Position numbers and translations under genes: made by a program
Shown: positions 26,658 through 33,046 of the stretch, in pieces
How the letters are laid out: each line of letters opens with the position of its first letter
Position numbering within the stretch: position 1 is the first letter of the stretch
Notes under the pieces: generated by a model
Databases searched by the model: none
Told to the model about the DNA's origin: nothing
The model's input: only the letters and a program-made list of their open reading frames with translations
DNA from: Candidatus Saccharimonadota bacterium
GTDB lineage: Bacteria; Patescibacteriota; Saccharimonadia; Saccharimonadales; Saccharimonadaceae
Length of the DNA: 64,000 nt
Reading direction: 5' to 3'
NCBI GenBank assembly: GCA_015655045.1
Contig: JAATFU010000007.1
Span: forward strand, 124,001-188,000

Positions 26658-27038
26658 CTACAAAATATCAATAACCTTTAGAGATTTCGTCACGATCTTA
26701 AGATGCGTGATGCTATGGTTTTGTGTTTTAAGATATGCATTAATCCGAGCAACTGCTTTGTAATAATTCATGGGCGTTCGGTTAAGATCAATGACTATGT
26801 TTGACGACTGCTTACGTGCAGAACGTAAATTATTCTCCATTGTTTTCTTGCCATTACCGAGTGGACTCTTAATTTCCCATCGGACTCCGCCAATATCCAA
26901 ATCTGGAGTCTTTTGATGCCCTGGACGAAGAAAAATTACGTCCATCTTAAAGTGTTCCGCAAGTAGTAGTGCGACAGACATTTCATGATCCTTGGGATGA
27001 TCTTTCTGAGTGGTTTCGACTATTACTTTATATTTCAT
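26658..27038 (-). CDS. CdiA-type PD-(D/E)xK nuclease-like protein
   Basis: 126 aa. The central TPDLDIGGVRWEIKSPLGNG holds the D-x(n)-ExK catalytic pattern of PD-(D/E)xK nucleases, and the RSARKQSSNIVIDL helix-strand after it resembles the CdiA C-terminal tRNase type. Such proteins act as toxins in contact-dependent inhibition or as stand-alone nucleases. No signal peptide and no evident immunity gene. TATAAT ends 9 bases before the ATG. A paralogue lies at 28669 on the other strand. Confidence 0.65.
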   Translation of the reverse strand: MKYKVIVETTQKDHPKDHEMSVALLLAEHFKMDVIFLRPGHQKTPDLDIGGVRWEIKSPLGNGKKTMENNLRSARKQSSNIVIDLNRTPMNYYKAVARINAYLKTQNHSITHLKIVTKSLKVIDIL

Positions 27039-27070
27039 CTCTAGTTTATTATACTTTCTTGGGCCTTTCG

Positions 27071-27192
27071 CAGATAGAGTCTATCTCCTCTATATCGAAG
27101 TTTAACTCATCCCCAAAAGTTTGATTGACGTACGCTTCGCCCTGCCAAGCATAAGCACGATGACTGAAGTCTCCGAAATGGAGGCTTTTTGT
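27071..27192 (+). repeat. Array module, copy E
   Basis: Closest relative of copy B: AGATAGAGTCTATCTCC, CCCCAAAAGTTTGATTGACG, the core CCCTGCCAAGCATAAGC, and TCTCC-GAAAT-GGAGGCTTTTTGTT. On the minus strand it is open from a TTG through AYAWQGEAYVNQTFGDEL to a stop 10 bases before the nuclease gene at 27038. About half the differences from copy B are synonymous in that frame. Confidence 0.8.
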
Positions 27193-27204
27193 TATACTCA
27201 AGCT

Positions 27205-27708
27205 ATGAATTTAGAGTATCCATATCAATTAACAACCTTCATAGATATCGAACCAAAGATAGGTGAATCTGTTTATTATGGTGAACGAGGGTGGTTTCCG
27301 CAGATTGCGCTCAAACGGAGGTTTAAAGCAATGGGCATTTCAGAAGCAGAATTAATTGAAATGATATCCCATTACTGTAAATCGAGAACATCTTTTATTA
27401 TTCAAACTGGAAAGCTAGTGAAACCAGAACGTATGCCCGTGAGGGTATTGGAAGTAGACGACCTACACGGTTACTTGATTGATTTTCATAAAGATTTTAT
27501 ATCGTACATGGAGAAATCCATGTCATCAAGATATCCAGATCGCGATGGAGTAAATTACCAGCCGCATGTCACTGCAGAATTTAATGGACAAATGGTGATT
27601 GATGATAAGAAGTTTACCGACAAACTGTACGAAATAAATCGAGTATTTTTGCTTAAGGACGTAGATAACGAAAACTCTGTAGCATGCGAGAGCTTTGATC
27701 TTAATTAG
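27205..27708 (+). CDS. Hypothetical protein with a 2H-phosphoesterase-like HxT motif
   Basis: 167 aa from the ATG at 27205 (MNLEYPYQL); the track start is inside module E. YQPHVTAEF near residue 133 fits the second H-x-T/S-x motif of 2H phosphoesterases and RNA ligase-like proteins. The first HxT is not evident (TTFIDI stands at the expected place), so catalytic activity is doubtful. TATACT at 27193-27198 ends 6 bases before the ATG: leaderless. Confidence 0.55.
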   Translation: MNLEYPYQLTTFIDIEPKIGESVYYGERGWFPQIALKRRFKAMGISEAELIEMISHYCKSRTSFIIQTGKLVKPERMPVRVLEVDDLHGYLIDFHKDFISYMEKSMSSRYPDRDGVNYQPHVTAEFNGQMVIDDKKFTDKLYEINRVFLLKDVDNENSVACESFDLN

Positions 27709-27714
27709 AATGAA

Positions 27715-27744
27715 AAGTTCTAAGCTCGTCCACTAGGGGCTGCC
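27715..27744 (+). repeat. Array module, copy F (half site)
   Basis: AGTTCTAAGCTCGTCCACTAG and GGGCTGCCG, the second half-site type shared with C and D. Immediately after it lies a hairpin GATCAGC-TTCT-GCTGGTC followed by TTTTTAT (27761-27780), a likely terminator of the 27205 gene. Confidence 0.65.
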
Positions 27745-27756
27745 GAATAAAATCGA

Positions 27757-27780
27757 TCAGCTTCTGCTGGTCGTTTTTAT
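27757..27780 (+). terminator. Terminator after the 27205 gene
   Basis: ATCAGC / GCTGGT stem around TTCT, followed by CGTTTTTATTTG. Lies between half site F and the second tRNA-Trp-like copy. Confidence 0.55.
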
Positions 27781-27830
27781 TTGATTGGAGAATGTCGAGT
27801 TGAAGCAGGATCTGCGAGCGCAGCGAGTAA

Positions 27831-28016
27831 GATCGTGGTTCGAGCACGAGGAGCAACGAAAATGTGTTTACATATTTTCGTGTGACGATGTTGCTATCTT
27901 TAGATATTCCACGTGCCCCTGCCAAATCAGAAATCATTAAATTAGGACTGTTAATTGATTCTAACTTTTTATGGCAACGTGACACATTTTAATTTGTATC
28001 TGTTATTTTTGTTCTA
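27831..28016 (+). repeat. tRNA-Trp 3' half plus flank, right copy, interrupted
   Basis: GATCGTGGTTCGA (27831-27843) and TTCCACGTGCCCCTGCCAAA (27907-27926) are the tRNA-Trp T-arm and acceptor strand, split exactly inside the T-loop by 63 bases. The flank after it matches the flank of the true tRNA gene at roughly three quarters of positions. The 5' half of the tRNA is missing, so this is not a functional tRNA. Confidence 0.8.
27844..27906 (+). repeat. 63-base structured insert in the tRNA-Trp-like copy
   Basis: It contains nested inverted repeats: AGCAAC (27852-27857) pairs with GTTGCT (27889-27894), and ACGAAAATGTG pairs with CATATTTTCGT inside it (one mismatch). It encodes no ORF. Confidence 0.65.
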
Positions 28017-28020
28017 GCTT

Positions 28021-28055
28021 AAAATAAAAGTGGCCGCCCCTTTCAGGGCGGACAC
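28021..28055 (-). terminator. Terminator of the 28070 gene
   Basis: On the minus strand GTGTCCGCCC / GGGCGGCCAC (one mismatch) around TGAAAG, followed by TTTTATTTT. Confidence 0.8.
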
Positions 28056-28069
28056 TCTCGCTTGAAGTT

Positions 28070-28420
28070 TCAGGACGCTGGCTCCAGCTCTGACTCTTTC
28101 ACCGTCTGAGCTTCCTCGTTCTTCTGGTCTCGCTTGTAGTTCTTGTACACGAGATACACAGCCATCAGCGCGATGAGCACGAAGGCGAAGATGAGCATCG
28201 CTGTCAGAGAGTCGACAGATCGTTGCAGGTTGTCGATTGAACTCCGTTGGTTCAAGATGTAGTTCGGGTAATCCTTCGGGTTGATGCCGCAGATGCCGTC
28301 GTCTTGCGTGGCTCCAGGAGAGCTGTTGCAGACGGCAGCACTTGCACTCGCTGCGGGAATGAGAACCGCAGTAAAGGCGAGCGTGAGCGTTCCGAGCAGA
28401 ACTGCGATGATGCGTCGCAT
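28070..28420 (-). CDS. Small exported membrane-anchored protein
   Basis: 116 aa. Signal peptide at residues 1-29 (MRRIIAVLLGTLTLAFTAVL, then ASASAA), two cysteines in the short exported region (VCNSSPGATQDDGICG), a coiled or helical stretch, and a transmembrane segment at about residues 73-93 followed by a charged cytoplasmic tail. It is visibly GC-richer than its neighbours and has a Shine-Dalgarno GGAAGG. Function unknown; likely acquired from a higher-GC genome. Confidence 0.75.
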   Translation of the reverse strand: MRRIIAVLLGTLTLAFTAVLIPAASASAAVCNSSPGATQDDGICGINPKDYPNYILNQRSSIDNLQRSVDSLTAMLIFAFVLIALMAVYLVYKNYKRDQKNEEAQTVKESELEPAS

Positions 28421-28578
28421 CGTCTTTCCTTCCAGTAGTGAGAGTTACGAAACTGAGAACGACAAGATGAGGCATCTTATCACACTCAATCTCGCACTTG
28501 CTCTATCAATTTGTAATACTTATTATAACACCAGAAGTTATGTTTGTATATTAAGTAGTTTACGGTCACTAAATTAAT

Positions 28579-28656
28579 TTGGTTCTAACTTCGTTTATAA
28601 TGCCCTGCCACGCATAAGCGCAATAAAATTAGTCTCCGATTCGGAGGCTTCTTGTT
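28579..28656 (+). repeat. Array module, copy G
   Basis: TTGGTTCTAACTTCG, the core GCCCTGCCACGCATAAGCG, and TCTCC-GATTC-GGAGGCTTCTTGTT, followed by TATAAT. Minus-strand reading CAYAWQGIINEVRTKLI and stop. Confidence 0.75.
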
Positions 28657-28668
28657 ATAATTGACTGA

Positions 28669-29079
28669 ATGACTAAAGTGGTAATTGAAAAAGAACTTGG
28701 TGCGACACCTACAATCATCGAAAGTGAGGTTGTTGATATTCTTGTACAAAACGGCATTGTAAGGGAACATGTTTTATTTTTAAAGCCAAACCGTGTAATT
28801 GGCTCAAAAACACCAGATATACAGATAGATCACGATGTAAAATGGGAAATAAAGTCTATCACTGTCGATGGAAAATATACCCTTGCACATGCGCTTCGGC
28901 AAGGTCTACTGCAATCTAAAAACCTCATTATCGATATACGTCGCTTAAGGCCAGGTATGCAAGATAAGTATAGGCAAAAAATCAATAAAGAATTCCTTAT
29001 GACTAAATCATGGCAGTCTGCAGTGATAGTATTAAAGGCCCATAAAGGTAATGTTTCATTATTGACTCTGGAGAAATAA
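28669..29079 (+). CDS. CdiA-type PD-(D/E)xK nuclease-like protein, second copy
   Basis: 136 aa. KTPDIQIDHDVKWEIKSITV has the same D...WEIKS core as the protein at 26658, and LRQGLLQSKNLIIDIRRL matches its following helix-strand. Identity outside the core is low, so the two are old paralogues or independent acquisitions. Cytoplasmic by sequence. TATAAT at 28656-28661 ends 7 bases before the ATG: leaderless. Candidate nuclease or toxin; no partner gene is adjacent. Confidence 0.65.
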   Translation: MTKVVIEKELGATPTIIESEVVDILVQNGIVREHVLFLKPNRVIGSKTPDIQIDHDVKWEIKSITVDGKYTLAHALRQGLLQSKNLIIDIRRLRPGMQDKYRQKINKEFLMTKSWQSAVIVLKAHKGNVSLLTLEK

Positions 29080-29145
29080 TTTGCTACTATAAATTGTAAA
29101 GAGACGTCGCTCCTGCTGGATAGCTCGAGCCGCGTCTCTTTTTTT
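29062..29145 (+). terminator. Terminator after the 28669 gene, with a possible internal promoter
   Basis: AGAGACG (29100-29106) pairs with CGTCTCT (29133-29139), followed by seven T. TTGACT (29062-29067), 17 bases, TACTAT (29085-29090) would start a transcript of about 48 bases that consists almost only of this hairpin. The gap 29146-29206 shows nothing else. Confidence 0.6.
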
Positions 29146-29206
29146 GAGCATATCTGTTATTTTAAAGACTATTCATAAATGACACCTAACTCCACTACCT
29201 TGAGGG

Positions 29207-29335
29207 TTAATCATTCCCAAAAGTTTGGTTCACGTACTCTACGCCATGCCAAACAGAACGAAGAGCAATTTCAAGCTCTTTTTTTGTTTTACGACCTCTG
29301 TTATTTTCTTCGTCATTTACGGTTTGGTTATTCAT
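29207..29335 (-). CDS. 42-residue protein sharing its C-terminus with the array modules
   Basis: Not in the ORF track. ATG at 29335 after AGGAGGATAGAAA, a strong ribosome site, and TAA at 29209. The N-terminus is polar and basic (MNNQTVNDEENNRGRKTKKE); the C-terminus LRSVWHGVEYVNQTFGND shares EYVNQTFG with minus-strand readings of modules B and E. Function unknown. It is the only complete gene form of that sequence in the window. Confidence 0.6.
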   Translation of the reverse strand: MNNQTVNDEENNRGRKTKKELEIALRSVWHGVEYVNQTFGND

Positions 29336-29399
29336 TTTCTATCCTCCTATTATTTCCTTAGTTTTTAATGTTTTCTGAGCCACCACTGCAGCAAATTTT

Positions 29400-29423
29400 A
29401 TCTTATCATCTTGATGATAAGAT
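29400..29423 (+). promoter_or_regulatory. Operator and promoter of the toxin-antitoxin pair
   Basis: A perfect inverted repeat, ATCTTATCATC-TT-GATGATAAGAT. It overlaps the -35 TTGATG (29411-29416), which is 17 bases from TATTAT (29434-29439). The position fits autorepression by the ribbon-helix-helix antitoxin. Confidence 0.75.
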
Positions 29424-29458
29424 GCACTTGTGCTATTATGAACATAAGGAGAAATAAT

Positions 29459-29677
29459 ATGCGTACCACAATCACACTTAATGACAAATTGTTCCGTGCC
29501 CTAAAGATCCGCGCTGCCGAAACTGACGAAACTATCAGCAGTATCGTGGAAGACGCCGTTAAGTATCAGCTACTCGAAGATTTAGAGGATATCGAAATAG
29601 CTAAAAAGCGTCAAAATGAGCCTACTCTTTCTTTCGAATCACTCGTCACAACGTTAAAGGCCGAGGGACTCTTGTAA
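29459..29677 (+). CDS. Ribbon-helix-helix antitoxin (CopG/RelB type)
   Basis: 72 aa from the ATG at 29459 (MRTTITLNDKLF), after AAGGAGAAATA. The N-terminal TITLNDKLFRALKIRAAETD fits a ribbon-helix-helix DNA-binding fold, and the C-terminal half (DLEDIEIAKKRQNEP) would bind the toxin. Next gene 22 bases downstream is a RelE-type toxin. Confidence 0.88.
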   Translation: MRTTITLNDKLFRALKIRAAETDETISSIVEDAVKYQLLEDLEDIEIAKKRQNEPTLSFESLVTTLKAEGLL

Positions 29678-29699
29678 GAGTTCTTCGATTAGGCCAGAT

Positions 29700-29960
29700 A
29701 TGTATCAAATCATATACGTTAAGCCCGTCGAGAAAGAACTACGTAAACTCGACGCCTCCATTCGTAAAGCAATCGTAAAAAAGATTCTAGCACTTGCCGA
29801 AACACCTAGGCCACAAGGAGTGACTCAACTCCATGGATCGAATAACCTTTACCGTATTCGTCATGCTGACTACCGGGTAGTGTACGAAATTCGTGATAGT
29901 AATCTAATTGTGCTTGTTATTAAAGTTGCTCATCGACGCGAAGTGTATCGAGATTTCTAA
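29700..29960 (+). CDS. RelE/ParE-superfamily toxin
   Basis: 86 aa. It starts MYQIIYVKPVEKELRKLDAS and has the family end LYRIRHADYRVVYEI followed by VIKVAHRREVYRDF. The basic and aromatic residues of RelE-type mRNA interferases are present (R in RIRHADYR, H and R in VAHRREVY). It likely cleaves ribosome-bound mRNA when released from the antitoxin. Confidence 0.9.
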   Translation: MYQIIYVKPVEKELRKLDASIRKAIVKKILALAETPRPQGVTQLHGSNNLYRIRHADYRVVYEIRDSNLIVLVIKVAHRREVYRDF

Positions 29961-29982
29961 ACTTTACGATCATTCATCTATC

Positions 29983-30075
29983 TCGAAGCTCATAGATAGA
30001 ATTTATTTCCTCTATATCGAAATTTTAACTCATCTCCAAAGTTTGATTCTAGAACTCTTTGCCCTGCTAGAGCTT
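29983..30075 (+). repeat. Array module, copy I (degenerate)
   Basis: CATAGATAGAATTTATTTCC, CATCTCCAAAGTTTGATTC and GCCCTGCTAGAGCTTAA. The 26-base block ends CCCTGCTA and is the same length as in B, E, H and tRNA-Trp. The minus-strand frame is broken here. Confidence 0.6.
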
Positions 30076-30090
30076 AATAGATTAGATAAC

Positions 30091-30180
30091 ATGGCTAAAT
30101 ACAAAAGATGGCATAGTGCCTCGCGCAAGCGTCTCTTAAAAAAGAAAGTAACAAGCCTCGAGTTCAAACTCGGTCACTAA
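30091..30180 (+). CDS. 29-residue basic peptide (uncertain)
   Basis: MAKYKRWHSASRKRLLKKKV and onward to a stop at 30178-30180. Very basic. No convincing ribosome site. The 3' part GAGTTCAAACTCGG resembles a tRNA T-arm, so this may be a tRNA or module remnant rather than a gene. Confidence 0.3.
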   Translation: MAKYKRWHSASRKRLLKKKVTSLEFKLGH

Positions 30181-30182
30181 AC

Positions 30183-30217
30183 AAGAAGTCTCCACGATGG
30201 AGACTTCTTGTTATACT
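30183..30217 (+). promoter_or_regulatory. Module hairpin and -10 box before the methyltransferase gene
   Basis: AAGAAGTCTCC-ACGAT-GGAGACTTCTT, then GTTATACT (TATACT 30212-30217). It is the right half of the array module without the CTGCCAAGCATAAGC core. The ATG follows 6 bases later. Confidence 0.65.
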
Positions 30218-30223
30218 GAGCGG

Positions 30224-31138
30224 ATGAGAAGTGATCTAATCGACAAAAGACTGAAAGAAATTAATGCTATTATTCCTTTTTCTAAGATTCTCGACCGTAA
30301 CGCTAATAATATGAACAATATCGCTAACTATTACAGGCTAAATAGGCTTGCGTATCGCTTAATCAATAGTAGAGAAGGTTTTGTACATATGGGTATCAGT
30401 AGGGATGGAGTATTTAAGGATACCGACTTTCTTGAACATGCAAATCTTATATCTAGATTTATGAATAATGTGAATACACTAGACGTGCTCGAGCTCGCTG
30501 CAGGAAAAGCGGCGACAACCAAATATCTCGCTAAAAAATATCCGACTATCTCCTTTACCGGCTTAGACCTACCGAATGGGCAACTTAATATTTCATCGAG
30601 TAAAAATACTAATTTGAGATTAGTTGAAGGTGACTATCACGATTTAACTCAATTTGATAACAATAGCTTCGACGTCGTATATATAATTGAAGCATTATGC
30701 CATGCTATCAATAAGAAACAAGTTATAAAAGAAACGAATAGGATATTGAAACCAGGGGGTGTATTTGTAATATTCGATGGCTATGCATCAAAAGAGCGAG
30801 GCTCCATGTCAGCAATAGAGACCCTTGTGTCTGATCTTACGTATAGCAGTATGATGGTGACTAAAGACGATCATTCATATGCTGAATTGCGTAGTAATCT
30901 CATCTCTTCTGGTTTTAATATTATCGAGGAAGAAAATCTTTCGAAATACGTTCTTCCTACTATGGAACGATTTGAGAAGAAAGCTATTAAATATTTCCAG
31001 AAACCCTTATATGCAAAAGTTTTAAATACAATCCTCCCAATTGAGGTAACGGGCAATGCCGTGGCCGCTTATCTTATGCCCTTATCTATTAAAGCCGGGC
31101 TACACCAGTACTGGGTTACTGTTTCGAAGAAAGAATAG
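30224..31138 (+). CDS. SAM-dependent methyltransferase, class I
   Basis: 304 aa from the ATG at 30224 (MRSDLIDKRL); the track start lies in the hairpin. Motif I is VLELAAGKAATTKYL (about residue 88), motif II FTGLDLPNGQ, then FDVVYIIEALCH and the post-motif RILKPGGVFVIFDG, matching the Methyltransf_11/UbiE type. The substrate is unknown. AT-rich, leaderless. Last cassette of the accessory region. Confidence 0.85.
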   Translation: MRSDLIDKRLKEINAIIPFSKILDRNANNMNNIANYYRLNRLAYRLINSREGFVHMGISRDGVFKDTDFLEHANLISRFMNNVNTLDVLELAAGKAATTKYLAKKYPTISFTGLDLPNGQLNISSSKNTNLRLVEGDYHDLTQFDNNSFDVVYIIEALCHAINKKQVIKETNRILKPGGVFVIFDGYASKERGSMSAIETLVSDLTYSSMMVTKDDHSYAELRSNLISSGFNIIEEENLSKYVLPTMERFEKKAIKYFQKPLYAKVLNTILPIEVTGNAVAAYLMPLSIKAGLHQYWVTVSKKE

Positions 31139-31327
31139 TTCGAGGCTCGTATGTCAGAAATTGCCGAATTATAAATCATGCATTTAGAGTCGTCAGTCGG
31201 TTCAAAGTTTCTATATTGATATGGCTCATATTAGATAGAACAAACTATCGAGTTAAATAGTTTAGTGTCGACTCTAATGCCAAGAGATAATCTGTCGTAT
31301 TATACTAATGGGGCTATACTAAGAGAT
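31139..31327 (+). other. Right edge of the accessory region
   Basis: GTTCGAGGCTCG near 31139 and TTGCCGAATT near 31162 are weak traces of the half site D/F. After this, base composition returns toward that of the core genes. No further gene is seen until the TATACT box at 31315-31320. Confidence 0.4.
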
Positions 31328-31669
31328 ATGAAACTCGTAAATAGTTGGCCTAAAATGGGATATGTCGATGTTGTGTCGGGACCAGAAGCCTCAACGCAGC
31401 TCAATATAACATATCGCGCTAATGAGATTGTTGCCATTCTTGAAGTAATGCCAAACATTCCTTTGTATGTGGGATTTAAGTCTCAGGAGGACATGGTCTT
31501 CTTAAGCAATAAAATCACTCCAGCGAATGGTCAATTCGGCATGAAGCTTGGCGATGGCGCCGTGGGCTTTTTTGTCTTCGCAGCCGATATGCAAACAAGT
31601 CTTGAGCTACACCTGGTTGGCTATGCGAGTACAACTGATCCACATTATAACGATCTCGTGGTGTACTAG
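31328..31669 (+). CDS. Hypothetical protein
   Basis: 113 aa from the ATG at 31328 (MKLVNSWPKMGYVDVV), because TATACT (31315-31320) ends 7 bases before it; the track ORF starts 21 codons earlier at a GTG. Beta-rich with hydrophobic patches (LGDGAVGFFVFAADM), no signal or membrane segment. Not recognised. Followed 9 bases later by the FBP-domain gene. Confidence 0.65.
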   Translation: MKLVNSWPKMGYVDVVSGPEASTQLNITYRANEIVAILEVMPNIPLYVGFKSQEDMVFLSNKITPANGQFGMKLGDGAVGFFVFAADMQTSLELHLVGYASTTDPHYNDLVVY

Positions 31670-31678
31670 GAAATTTCA

Positions 31679-32200
31679 ATGAAAACAGTAGACCACGAGG
31701 AATTTAATCGTCTTATACAGGTAGCTAACCTGAAACCTCGTTTGAAAAAAGAACTCAAATTCGAAAATAGTACCATTGAGCTTCCCGACGATTGGTCCGA
31801 GTTCGAACTCATCTCGATCGCTGATCGCACAGGTGATAAAGGTATTTTACTGTTACAACCCAAGGAGACGCTTTTTATAGCACCCTATGAGCTAACGCGT
31901 CGCATTATTGATTCGAGTACGGGACGTGATCGAGCTATTATCTGTGACTTTTGTTATACCTGGCAGCCCGGCTCCAATGCTGCATCTATTACCTTCTTAG
32001 ATACAGCTACGAAACATAGCGTAGGATTCTTATGTTGCAGTGATCTTGCCTGTAGCCAACACGTCCGAACGGCAACGAAGGCCTCACTTCGCTCTCGGGC
32101 TCATCTACGCGAGAATCTCTCGAATGACGAGCGCGTCTCACGGCTTAAATCACGGCTGTTAAAGAAAATTGAGCAGCTGCACCTGCAACCTATTACGTAG
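31679..32200 (+). CDS. FBP-domain protein (EF-G-binding, FusB-like zinc finger)
   Basis: 173 aa. The C-terminal half has a treble-clef cysteine pattern: CDFCYTWQPG, then CCSDLACSQHVR. This is the FBP_C type zinc finger found in FusB, which binds EF-G and rescues it from fusidic acid. The N-terminal half is helical and less conserved. A role on the ribosome is a family inference. One of few clear zinc-binding proteins in the window. Confidence 0.78.
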   Translation: MKTVDHEEFNRLIQVANLKPRLKKELKFENSTIELPDDWSEFELISIADRTGDKGILLLQPKETLFIAPYELTRRIIDSSTGRDRAIICDFCYTWQPGSNAASITFLDTATKHSVGFLCCSDLACSQHVRTATKASLRSRAHLRENLSNDERVSRLKSRLLKKIEQLHLQPIT

Positions 32201-32226
32201 TCCTGTAGTCCCTCTTATCCTACGGC

Positions 32227-32991
32227 TTATTGATCAAGCAGAATAGCATTCTCTGGCATATAGGCCGCCTCAACAGCAACCGACTGCAGATAATCAAAAT
32301 CTATGGGGGTAGGCGAAGCAACCAGCATAAGGTTCTGCTCGGCTTTTGAAGGAAAGAGATGATCTGCTTGATATAGTGCAACTGCGTTAAACTGTTCGCC
32401 AAATGTTGCGATAAGCTCGTGGGTTAGTCGTTGACGAAACGTTCGATACTCTGAAATGAAGTTTATTGTCATAAAGCCATTGATCGTTAGGTGCTGCTTA
32501 TATAAACTGACGGCTTCACGTGTCAAAAGCGAGTAGGGGATATCGTAACCAGAGAAGGCGTCAAGGATAATCATGTCATACGTGTCAGTGCTGTTCGTCA
32601 CATAGTCTCGCCCGTCGGCAATAATAATCTTCAACCGTGGATCGTCTTCAAGCTTAAAATACTGCCGGGCAAGCTCGGGTAGTAAGCTATCAATCTCCAC
32701 TACGTCGATACGAATATCATTAAATCGCTCAAGGACTGCCTTTGGCAACATAAAGACTCCACCGCCAATGAGGAGAATATGTTTTGGCCGACGACTCTCA
32801 ATCATCTCAAGGAATCGCTGATTATAATTAAAGAGTAGTTCTGGATCGTCATCCGTGGCCATGCCGGACTGTGGCGACTGCCGGTTTCCATACAAAATAC
32901 GAGCCGGCCGACCATCGTAGATTGTATCGACAACTTTATACGTGCCGAGCTCACTTGAGCCTTCAAAAAGAGTTGTGTGATGAAATGTCAT
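32227..32991 (-). CDS. Spermidine synthase-like methyltransferase-fold protein
   Basis: 254 aa. The Rossmann core is ILLIGGGVFMLPKAVLERF, VVEIDSLLPELARQYF and IIADGRDYV, with YDMIILDAFSGYDIPYSLLT matching the polyamine synthase loop. It is shorter than full spermidine synthases and the N-terminal beta domain is reduced, so the true substrate is uncertain. On the minus strand TATACT ends 6 bases before the ATG: leaderless, divergent from the GNAT gene. Confidence 0.8.
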   Translation of the reverse strand: MTFHHTTLFEGSSELGTYKVVDTIYDGRPARILYGNRQSPQSGMATDDDPELLFNYNQRFLEMIESRRPKHILLIGGGVFMLPKAVLERFNDIRIDVVEIDSLLPELARQYFKLEDDPRLKIIIADGRDYVTNSTDTYDMIILDAFSGYDIPYSLLTREAVSLYKQHLTINGFMTINFISEYRTFRQRLTHELIATFGEQFNAVALYQADHLFPSKAEQNLMLVASPTPIDFDYLQSVAVEAAYMPENAILLDQ

Positions 32992-33046
32992 ACCTTAAGT
33001 ATACAGTTCCTGGACGCATGATAGTCTTTGTGTTATAACATGAGAT

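Noticed and set aside
27701-27985. Minus-strand ORF of 94 aa across half site F and the tRNA-Trp copy
   Set aside because: It spans the tRNA-like repeat and its insert, has no ribosome site, and only its C-terminal end is repeat-derived (QPLVDELRTF). Treated as repeat sequence.
28014-28475. Minus-strand ORF of 153 aa
   Set aside because: Shadow of the exported protein at 28070-28420 in another frame; its translation is Arg/His/Ser-rich noise.
29179-29361. Plus-strand ORF of 60 aa
   Set aside because: Antisense to the 42-residue gene with AGGAGG site; no plus-strand start signals.
23899-31170. Classical integron
   Set aside because: The modules have no recognisable attC R''/R' pairs, and no IntI gene is in the window.
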